Position numbers and translations under genes: made by a program. Under the pieces are notes generated by a model. That model searched no databases. It was not told where the DNA came from and was given only the letters and a program-made list of their open reading frames with translations. 9,599 bases of DNA from an uncultured Verrucomicrobium sp. (GTDB lineage: Bacteria; Verrucomicrobiota; Verrucomicrobiia; Methylacidiphilales; GAS474): positions 1 to 9,599 of the forward strand of contig CAISZB010000581.1 in NCBI GenBank assembly GCA_903889845.1, in the 5' to 3' direction. Positions 1 to 5,738 of this stretch are shown piece by piece; within the stretch, counting starts at the first letter, position 1, and each line of letters starts with the position of its first letter.

Positions 1-205
1 AAGGGGAAACTAACTGGCAGAGACGGGAGTCAACCCCTCCATTCGTTCAAACGCGCGGGTCGCCTCCACCTGTACAGGGAAGCGAAGCGATTGTACCCGG
101 TCCCGAAGGGCATCACCTACTCGTTGCCTCCCGGCCCTGCAAATCAGTTTCCCCTTCGGGTACTTTGCGCTATCGCGCAGGCAGTCCCAGCCCCGAAGGG
201 CCGTA
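1..205. other. Gene-free stretch downstream of btuB, with short inverted repeats
   Basis: No credible coding sequence is visible. The 9-mer CCCGAAGGG occurs at 102-110 and 192-200, and its reverse complement CCCTTCGGG at 152-160, so the middle copy could pair with either neighbour. GTACCC (93-98) and GGGTAC (158-163) extend one of these pairings. A perfect 5-bp hairpin with a 4-nt loop, TGCGC-TATC-GCGCA, lies at 166-179. A GCCC-UUCG-GGGC type stem lies just after the btuB stop on the minus strand (about 188-203). These may act in ending or protecting the btuB transcript, but no U-tract follows, so no intrinsic terminator is called. Confidence 0.5.
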
Positions 206-2179
206 TCAATACATCAGCTTCACCCCCCCGTAGAAGGCCTGGTCCAGGGCGGGGTAGCCGTAGGCTTCCTCGTAGTGGTTGTTGAGGAGGTTCTCGATCC
301 GGCCGAAGAGCTGGACGTTCTTCGAGACCTGCCAGCTCGCCGCGAAGCGGGAGGTGGTGTAGTCGGGCAGCAGGTCGGCGTCGGGATAGTTGTTGATGAC
401 GTCCTGCTTCGCCGCGACCCATTCCATGCCCAGGGAGAGGGTAACCCCCTTCCAGGGCCGCCCGACGGCGTCGAAGGCCGTGGTCCGCCGGGGACGCCGG
501 GCCGGGCGCGTGTCGGGGGCCAGGTTGCCGTAGCTGCTCGAATAGCCGTCGAGGTTGTGGTCGTCCAGGTAGGTGAAGGAGGAGGTGAGGTCGAATTCCG
601 GCACCGGGTGGAGGCCCGCGGTCAGCTCGACGCCCTGCGCCCGCGTCCGGGAGGCGTTGATCGAGGTGCTGTTGTAGTCGGCCATGCCGACGTACTCGAT
701 GGTGTTCCGCGTGTCGTTCTCGAAGTAGGTCGCGCCGACGGTGTACTTGCCGCCGAGGAAGGGCTGCTCCACCCCGGCCTCCCAGCCCTGGGTCTGCTCG
801 GCCTGGAGGGAGTAATTCGGGACGTTGGTCCCGCCGAAGGTCATGAAGTTCTGGTCGGCGGGGGGCGTCGTCGCCGTGCCGTAGGAACTCTTGAACTTCG
901 TCTTCGTCGCGGGGAGGACATAGCTCGTCGCCGCGCGCCAGTTCCAATAGTCGCCGAAGTCAGAGAAGCCGTCCATCCGGACGCTGGGATCGAGGTGCCA
1001 GCCGGGAAGGGCCTCCCAGTCGAGGCCCGCATAGGCGCTCTTGTTCGTCTGGTGGTTGTTGTAGACGATCCGGTCGAGGTGGTTGTCGAATTGCCAGATG
1101 TTCTTGTCCTCGATCTGGGTCCCGGAGGTCACCGTCAGGTTGTCGAGGACGGCGAAGGTGTGGTTCCAGTCGACCTCGTTCGAGTTGTCCTGGTTGCGGT
1201 TGTCGTTCGTCCCGGTGTAGGCGGGGTCGTTGTTGTTGTAGGTCCGCTGCTGCGTGTGCTGGAGGGAGAAGGTCTGGGTCCAGACCTCCGTCGTCTTCCA
1301 TTCGACGGTCGGGCCGACGCTCCAGGTCTCCCAGAGCATCGCCGCGGCGGGATCGTTCTTCTGGCTGCCGACGTTCTTCCCCGGGTTCTGCGCCGTGGTG
1401 ACGCGGTAGGCGGTGTCGAGGGAGAGGCGGACGTTGTCGTAGGCCTGGTAGCCGAGGTTGGCCCCGGCGTTCTCCCGCTCGTAATCGTTGTTGCGGCGCT
1501 GGTTGGTGGTGAGGAGGGAGGAGAAGGCGGCGCTGTAGTCGACTTTCCCCTGGGCGCCCCGGGCGGAGAGGGCCTCGCGGAAGGTGTTGTAGCTGCCCGC
1601 CTCCAGGGTGACGCTGTACTCGGGCTTCTTCAGGCCGGTCCCCTTCTTCGTGATGAGGTTGATGACGCCGCCCGCCGCGCTGCCGCCCTGGACGGCGGAG
1701 AGGGGGCCGCGGACGACCTCGATCCGCTCCACGTTGTCGAGGGAGAGGTCGGCCAGGTCGTAGCCGCCCGCGAGGTCCTGCGGGAGGCGCTTCCCGTCGA
1801 CGAGGATCAGGCTCTGGTTCGTCGCCATGCCCCGGATGAAGAGGCCGGTGTTCTGGCCGAGGCCGCCCGTCTGCGTCGTCGAGACGCCGGGGACGCCCTG
1901 AAGGGCATCGACGAGGGTCCGGTAGCCGTTGTCCTCGATGTCGCGCGCCGTGATGACGGTGACGCTGGAGGAGGTCTGGCTGACCGGCTCCGCGATCCGC
2001 GTCGCGGTGACGACGACGGGTTCGAGGGTCACCGCACTGTCGGCGGGGGCCGAGGCGGAAGTCGCCGACGAGGAGGAGGCCGAAGGCGAGGCAGGGGAGG
2101 GAGAGGCGGCGTGGGCGGCGGAGCCCAAGCCGGAGGCGGCCGTGAAGATCACGGCAAGGAAGACGAACAGGCGCTGCAT
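206..2179 (-). CDS. btuB: TonB-dependent outer-membrane receptor, BtuB-like (vitamin B12 uptake)
   Basis: A 657-residue protein, the usual size for a TonB-dependent transporter. It is predicted to move cobalamin across the outer membrane using TonB/ExbBD energy. Residues 1-24 form a Sec signal peptide (cleavage after AHA), followed by a Ser/Ala/Pro-rich stretch (26-49). A TonB box, EPVVVTATR, lies at 53-61. The plug domain (about 55-180) contains the typical LVDALQGVPGV, FIRGM, ILVDGKRL and VERIEVVRGP segments. The remainder is rich in aromatic beta-strands and ends in GGVKLMY with a terminal aromatic residue. The reading frame stays open upstream to 2434, but the ATG at 2179 is preferred because it starts the signal peptide and has AAAGGA six bases upstream. 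The cobalamin riboswitch in its leader is the main support for B12 as substrate; the protein alone would allow other ligands. No btuCDF genes are in the window. Confidence 0.9.
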   Translation of the reverse strand: MQRLFVFLAVIFTAASGLGSAAHAASPSPASPSASSSSATSASAPADSAVTLEPVVVTATRIAEPVSQTSSSVTVITARDIEDNGYRTLVDALQGVPGVSTTQTGGLGQNTGLFIRGMATNQSLILVDGKRLPQDLAGGYDLADLSLDNVERIEVVRGPLSAVQGGSAAGGVINLITKKGTGLKKPEYSVTLEAGSYNTFREALSARGAQGKVDYSAAFSSLLTTNQRRNNDYERENAGANLGYQAYDNVRLSLDTAYRVTTAQNPGKNVGSQKNDPAAAMLWETWSVGPTVEWKTTEVWTQTFSLQHTQQRTYNNNDPAYTGTNDNRNQDNSNEVDWNHTFAVLDNLTVTSGTQIEDKNIWQFDNHLDRIVYNNHQTNKSAYAGLDWEALPGWHLDPSVRMDGFSDFGDYWNWRAATSYVLPATKTKFKSSYGTATTPPADQNFMTFGGTNVPNYSLQAEQTQGWEAGVEQPFLGGKYTVGATYFENDTRNTIEYVGMADYNSTSINASRTRAQGVELTAGLHPVPEFDLTSSFTYLDDHNLDGYSSSYGNLAPDTRPARRPRRTTAFDAVGRPWKGVTLSLGMEWVAAKQDVINNYPDADLLPDYTTSRFAASWQVSKNVQLFGRIENLLNNHYEEAYGYPALDQAFYGGVKLMY

Positions 2180-2184
2180 GATGA

Positions 2185-2213
2185 ATCCTTTCTTTGCTGG
2201 TGCGGCAAAGGAT
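2185..2213 (-). promoter_or_regulatory. Predicted SD-sequestering hairpin, riboswitch expression platform
   Basis: In the btuB leader RNA, AUCCUUUGC (2213 to 2205) can pair with the segment GCAAAGAAAGGAU (2197 to 2185): GCAAA with UUUGC, and GGAU with AUCC, with a four-base bulge and a seven-base loop. The 3' arm contains the Shine-Dalgarno AAAGGA (2191 to 2186), six bases from the ATG at 2179. If formed when B12 is bound, this stem would block translation initiation. The pairing is read directly; its coupling to ligand is inferred. Confidence 0.55.
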
Positions 2214-2232
2214 GAGGGTTGAGGGGATCGTT

Positions 2233-2457
2233 CCCGCATCGGGCAGATGTTCGGACTCCGAGCGTGTGCGGGGCGGAAAAAAGATTTCCGGCCTCGCGCC
2301 CGTTCCCCGGCCTTCACCCTCCCCGCGACGGGCGGGAAAGATTGGCGGTGCTCCCCCGGCCCGAAGAGAGGGGCGGGGGGATGGGGGACAGGACTGGCTT
2401 CGTTACCGCAGCGTCCACTGTGGCCGGATTTCACGGCCTTCCCTGAATTCGATGGGG
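2233..2457 (-). promoter_or_regulatory. Cobalamin (AdoCbl-type) riboswitch controlling btuB
   Basis: Read on the minus strand, the leader has the conserved landmarks of a cobalamin aptamer in the right order. First is AGGGAA followed by GTGAAATCC (about 2443-2426), then GCTGCGGTAACG (about 2412-2401), matching the conserved GCNACTGTAA core. After a GC-rich variable region comes the B12-box, AGTCCGAACATCTGCC (about 2257-2242; consensus like AGTCAGGATACCTGCC). The ends close into a P1 stem: CCC plus CATCG (2457-2450) with CGATG plus GGG (2241-2233, one bulged C). At about 225 nt the size is normal for the family. A weak -10-like TATGTA on the minus strand (2489-2484) would start transcription about 20 nt before the aptamer. 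The long peptide extension upstream of the btuB start is this RNA, not protein. Confidence 0.87.
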
Positions 2458-2545
2458 TGAAAAACTCTTCGCGGGGGGCGGGTTACATAGGCAGGGGGGA
2501 GGGTGAAAGCCGGTTACGATGCCGGAGCGGGGGGCAGGGCGTCAA

Positions 2546-2595
2546 GAGGGTTGGCAATCCCCAGCCCCCCCTCCCCCAAGGGATTGCCAACCTTC
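2546..2595. repeat. Near-perfect inverted repeat with C-rich loop
   Basis: GGTTGGCAATCCC (2549-2561) is followed after 18 bases by its exact reverse complement GGGATTGCCAACC (2580-2592). Three further outer pairs, one of them G:U on the plus-strand RNA, extend it to 2546-2595. The loop is almost pure C on the plus strand, so the minus strand carries four G-runs (2559-2577) that fit a G-quadruplex pattern. It lies in the divergent region between the btuB leader and the GT2 gene, and its right arm overlaps a putative -35 box. It may be an operator, an RNA hairpin or a copy of a genomic repeat family. No U-tract follows, so it is not a classical terminator. Confidence 0.75.
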
Positions 2596-2611
2596 GCCGA
2601 CCGGCTAGGTT
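2584..2611 (+). promoter_or_regulatory. Putative sigma-70-type promoter for the GT2 gene
   Basis: TTGCCA (2584-2589), a 16-base spacer and TAGGTT (2606-2611). The -10 keeps only the A2, T1 and T6 consensus bases. The predicted start lies about 6 bases before the ATG at 2624, and no Shine-Dalgarno is visible. The -35 sits inside the right arm of the inverted repeat at 2546-2595. Confidence 0.35.
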
Positions 2612-2623
2612 GATACTCCCTCC

Positions 2624-4069
2624 ATGTTCCGAAGCCCCTCCGCTTCCCCGCCCAATTTCTATTTCTGGGCCCTCTTCCTCTCCGCTCTCCTCCTGCTCGC
2701 GGGGGGGCTGGGGTTCGGGTTCTTCCTGCGCGGCTGGGAGGCCTGGGCCGTCGTCGCGGTCTATATCGGCTTCGACGCGTGGCTGCTGGCCTCGACGTAC
2801 CTCGCCGCCCGGCGGGCCGTGATGGAGGAGCGGGGAAAAACATCCCCGCCTGCCGATCCCCCTCCGACGCCGGTCTCCCTCGCCGTCGTCCTGTGCGCCC
2901 GGAACGAGCGGGTCGTCCTCCCCCTCGCGCTGGAGGCGCTACGGAAGGCGCTGCGCGACATGGAGGAAATCGGGGGCGCCGAGGTCGTCGTCGTCGATGA
3001 CGGGTCCACCGACGGCACCGGCGAATGGATGCGGGAGGCTTTCCTGATGCAGGCACTGGATGCGACCGCATCCGGCGGTTCATCCTTCGTCTCCGAATCG
3101 TGGCCCGGTCTGCGGCTCCTGGCGCTGCCGCAGGGCGGCAAGGCCCGCGCCCTCAACGCGGGGTGGCGGAGCACGGCGGGCGAGGTCGTCGTCACCCTCG
3201 ACGCCGACACGCTGGTCGAGCCCGGCGCGATTCGCGTGTTGCGGGCGGCCTTCACGGCCGATCCGGGGCTCGCCGTCTCCGGCGGCGTCCTCGCGCCGCG
3301 CTGCGCGCCGGGATCGGGCGGCCTCGGCGCGGTCTTCCAGTTCTTCCAGACCTTCGAGTACCTCCGCTCCTTCCTGTGGCGCGCGGCGTGGCGGCGGAAG
3401 GGGTGCCTCGTCCTCGTCTCCGGCGCCTTCTCCGCCTACCGTCGGGAGGCGCTGGAGGCCGTCGGCGGCTTCGATCCGGGGAGCCTCGTCGAGGATTACG
3501 ACATCGTCTACCGCATCCACCGGCACGGCGCGGCGCAGGTGGGGGAATGGAAGGTCGGTCTGGAGGGGGGCGCCCGCGCGACGACCGACGTCCCCTCCCG
3601 CGTCCTGCCCTTCCTGCGGCAGCGGCGGCGGTGGTTCGGCGGGTTCCTCCAGGTCCTCTTCCGTAATCGGGACATGGCGGGGCGGCGCCGCTACGGCGCG
3701 GTCGGCACCTACATGGTCCCGCTGAAGGCGCTCGATTGCCTCCTGCCGCTCTACGCCCTGGCGGCGGCGGGAGTGCTAGTCTGGTTCCTCGCCTCCGGGC
3801 GGAAGTGGAACGGGGTCATCGTGGCCCTCGTCCTCGGCAAGGTCGCCTACGACGCCCTGTTCCATTTCCTCGCCGTCCGCCTCTGGCAGCGGTGGCAGGG
3901 GGAGCGGGGCCTGGCAGGGAGTTCCCTCCTTGCGACGCTGACGGAGCCGTTCTTTTTCCAGCTCCTGCGGCATCTCGGCGCCCTCCTCGGCTGGATCGAT
4001 TTCTTCTCCCGCCGGATCGACTGGGCGCCGCAGCGGCCCCATCGCCCCCCGGGTGGTGTTGGGGGATAA
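2624..4069 (+). CDS. Membrane-bound GT2 family glycosyltransferase (processive type)
   Basis: A 481-residue inner-membrane enzyme predicted to transfer a nucleotide-activated sugar on the cytoplasmic side, probably building a polysaccharide. Two transmembrane segments (about 12-35 and 42-62) precede a GT-A domain (about 84-345). Visible motifs are DDGSTDGT (125-132), the metal-binding DADT (193-196), the ED pair at 290-291 (catalytic-base region) and QRRRW (333-337), the signature of processive GT2 enzymes such as PgaC/IcaA, hyaluronan and cellulose synthases. Further membrane helices follow at about 364-390, 396-418 and 435-462. The ATG at 2624 starts just before the first helix; no ribosome-binding site is seen. 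The gene diverges from btuB, and the SGNH esterase begins 40 bases after its stop. The family is clear; the sugar and product cannot be told from sequence. No PilZ domain and no deacetylase neighbour is present. Confidence 0.9.
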   Translation: MFRSPSASPPNFYFWALFLSALLLLAGGLGFGFFLRGWEAWAVVAVYIGFDAWLLASTYLAARRAVMEERGKTSPPADPPPTPVSLAVVLCARNERVVLPLALEALRKALRDMEEIGGAEVVVVDDGSTDGTGEWMREAFLMQALDATASGGSSFVSESWPGLRLLALPQGGKARALNAGWRSTAGEVVVTLDADTLVEPGAIRVLRAAFTADPGLAVSGGVLAPRCAPGSGGLGAVFQFFQTFEYLRSFLWRAAWRRKGCLVLVSGAFSAYRREALEAVGGFDPGSLVEDYDIVYRIHRHGAAQVGEWKVGLEGGARATTDVPSRVLPFLRQRRRWFGGFLQVLFRNRDMAGRRRYGAVGTYMVPLKALDCLLPLYALAAAGVLVWFLASGRKWNGVIVALVLGKVAYDALFHFLAVRLWQRWQGERGLAGSSLLATLTEPFFFQLLRHLGALLGWIDFFSRRIDWAPQRPHRPPGGVGG

Positions 4070-4072
4070 AAG

Positions 4073-4100
4073 TTGCAACAGGGATGATTTTTCGGAGAAT
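4073..4100 (+). promoter_or_regulatory. Putative promoter upstream of the SGNH gene
   Basis: TTGCAA (4073-4078), 16 bases, then GAGAAT (4095-4100), ending nine bases before the ATG at 4110. It lies in the short gap after the GT2 stop codon. The match is modest. Unlike the other short-leader genes here, this one also has a GGAGG site (4101-4105). Confidence 0.3.
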
Positions 4101-4109
4101 GGAGGGCCT

Positions 4110-4891
4110 ATGCGTTTCCCCCGCTCTCTTGCCGGTTGCTTGCTCGCGATTCTGGGTGTGGGTCTGGCCTTCGGTTCGGCCCTGGCTGAAATCATTCCCG
4201 CCTCCGAGGTCGTCTGGCCCCAGCCGAAGCCCCCCGAGGGGACGAATCCGGCCGAGTTCGCCCTACCCCGTCAAGACTGGGTCGGGCGCGTCGAAAGCGC
4301 CCTGGGGAGGACGAAGGGGAAGCACTTCGACCTGATCTTCGACGGCGACTCGATCACCGACGGCTGGCAGGGGTACGGAAAAAACGTCTGGGCGGCCCGC
4401 TACGCACCGCTCAACGCCGTCGACTTCGGGATCAGCGGGGACAAGGTGGAGCACGTCCTGTGGCGGCTGAAGCAGGGCCAGGGCGCCGAAGCCGATCCGA
4501 AGCTCGTCGTCCTCATGATCGGGACGAACAACACGGGGCGCGCACCGCCGACCAGATCGCCGCCGGGATTAAGAACCTCGTTGCGGCTTACCTCGTCCAG
4601 TGCCCGCACGCCCGGCTCCTCCTCCTCGCGGTCTTCCCCCGGAGCGAGAAGCCCGACGATCCGACCCGGCTGAAGATCGCGGACATCAACAAGCAGATCG
4701 CCTCCCTCGACGACGGCGGGAAGCGGGTGACCTTCCTCGACATCGGGGCGAAGTTCCTCCAGCCCGACGGCACACTGACGCGGGATATCATGCCCGACCT
4801 GCTCCATCCCAACGAGAAGGGCTACCAGATCTGGGCCGACGCGATCCAGGCCGAGATCGAGAAGACGTTCCCGGGCGCCCCGAAGGGCTGA
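4110..4891 (+). pseudogene. Secreted SGNH/GDSL esterase (PAF-acetylhydrolase-like), frameshifted
   Basis: Two overlapping frames together encode one SGNH hydrolase of about 260 residues, predicted to cleave ester (often acetyl) groups outside the cytoplasm. Frame one begins at the ATG at 4110 (GGAGG four bases upstream) with a signal peptide of about 26 residues. It carries block I, GDSIT with the nucleophile Ser81, block II GISGD, and block III IGTNN. At about 4539-4541 it runs into a foreign frame. Frame two continues the homologous sequence from 4541 (RTADQIAAGIK) to block V, DLLHPN with the catalytic Asp/His, and ends at 4891. Adding one G to the run at 4535-4538 gives a smooth TNNTGARTADQ join. 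Neither part alone holds the full Ser-Asp-His triad. It is either a recent pseudogene or a sequencing or assembly indel; the clean conservation on both sides favours the latter or a very recent event. An LAGC at residues 7-10 is too close to the N-terminus to be a lipobox. Confidence 0.85.
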
Positions 4892-4896
4892 TCCGT

Positions 4897-4925
4897 TTGA
4901 TCGTGTCGGGAAAGCGTGCTAACCT
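4897..4925 (+). promoter_or_regulatory. Putative extended -10 promoter for the SYLF gene
   Basis: TTGATC (4897-4902), a 17-base spacer and TAACCT (4920-4925), preceded by TG at 4917-4918 as in extended -10 promoters. Transcription would begin about two or three bases before the ATG at 4934, giving an almost leaderless mRNA. Confidence 0.4.
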
Positions 4926-4933
4926 TTCCCCAC

Positions 4934-5647
4934 ATGATCACATCACAGACCCGTTCCGGCTTCGCGAAGGCCGGGGCCCTCCTCGTCGGCCTCGCCCTGC
5001 TTTCCCTGACCGCCCTTCCGGCCCGCGCCGATTCGCTGCCGAAACTCGTCGGCCAGGCGATCACGATCCTCGACACGAAGCAGAATTCCGGGCACCCGAT
5101 CCCGCCCCGCATCCTCCTGCAGGCCCGTGCCATCGCCTTCATTGAGGTGACGCGCGGGGCCTTCGGCTTCGGCGGCTCCGGCGGGGACGGCGTCCTCCTG
5201 CTCCGGCAGAAGAACGGGGCATGGTCGGCCCCCTTCGCCTTCGAGCAGGGCGGGGCCAGCATCGGGTTCCAGATCGGCGTCGATGTCCAGAAATACATCT
5301 ACATCTTCAACACCGACGGCGGCTGGAAGCCCTTCGTCGGCGACGGCAGGATCAACCTTGAGGCGATTGCCCGCGCGACGGCCGGTCCCGATTCCGACGA
5401 GACCGTGGCGGAGACGGGCCTCCCGCAGGTCGACATCTTCGTCTACTCCGCCTCCAACGGCGTCTTCGCCGGGGCGGCCGTCGGCGGCCAGTCGGTCGGC
5501 GGCGAGTCCGGGGTGAACAAGGCCGCCTACGGCACCGACGACGCGGCGAGGATCTTCGACCCGAAGACCCTCATCCCCGACTACGCGAAGCCCCTCTACG
5601 AGGGCCTGCGGAAGGCAGGCGCAACGCGGGGCTGGTTCGGGAAGTAG
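4934..5647 (+). CDS. Secreted SYLF (Ysc84-type) domain protein
   Basis: A 237-residue protein with a Sec signal peptide (residues 1-32, cleavage after ARA) and one SYLF/YSC84 domain over most of the rest. Family hallmarks are PPRILLQARAIAF (57-69), the glycine-rich GAFGFGGSGGDGVLL (75-89), WSAPFAF (98-104), GASIGFQIGVDV (107-118) and, after a GP at 151-152, IFVYSASNGVFAGAAVGG (168-185). It ends with a YG and a short tail. Eukaryotic SYLF domains bind phosphoinositides and actin; the role of the widespread bacterial secreted forms is poorly known, and an envelope-lipid role is only inferred. A GTG at 4916 would add six residues, but the ATG at 4934 gives a normal signal peptide and fits the promoter spacing. 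It follows the SGNH gene by 42 bases and may have its own promoter. Confidence 0.85.
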   Translation: MITSQTRSGFAKAGALLVGLALLSLTALPARADSLPKLVGQAITILDTKQNSGHPIPPRILLQARAIAFIEVTRGAFGFGGSGGDGVLLLRQKNGAWSAPFAFEQGGASIGFQIGVDVQKYIYIFNTDGGWKPFVGDGRINLEAIARATAGPDSDETVAETGLPQVDIFVYSASNGVFAGAAVGGQSVGGESGVNKAAYGTDDAARIFDPKTLIPDYAKPLYEGLRKAGATRGWFGK

Positions 5648-5702
5648 GGCCGCTTCGCTTCGCTGGCGGGGCCGAAGGGGTCCCCATCCCCCGCACCCAA
5701 GC

Positions 5703-5732
5703 TTGCCTAATCCCAAAACACTCTCCTATCCT
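5703..5732 (+). promoter_or_regulatory. Putative promoter for the GT-C/acyltransferase/PAP2 operon
   Basis: TTGCCT (5703-5708), 18 bases, then TATCCT (5727-5732; four of six consensus bases). The ATG at 5739 follows the -10 box by only six bases, so the transcript would start at or next to the start codon. No Shine-Dalgarno is present, which agrees with leaderless initiation. Confidence 0.45.
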
Positions 5733-5738
5733 CCCCCC

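Noticed and set aside
275..2215. 646-residue open frame on the plus strand opposite btuB
   Set aside because: Val/Gly/Glu/Arg-rich shadow created by GC-rich third positions; no domain pattern, and the minus-strand receptor explains the region fully.
2180..2434. N-terminal extension of the btuB frame and the plus-strand open frames across 2194-2822
   Set aside because: This stretch is the cobalamin riboswitch RNA and intergenic DNA. The extension precedes a clear signal peptide with its own ribosome-binding site.
4535..4545. Programmed ribosomal frameshift in the SGNH gene
   Set aside because: No X-XXY-YYZ slippery site or downstream pseudoknot is evident, and this esterase family is normally made from one frame.
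5648..5700. GC-rich hairpins after the SYLF gene as an intrinsic terminator
   Set aside because: Short stems such as CTTCG/CGAAG and GGGG/CCCC can be drawn, but none is stable and no T-tract follows.
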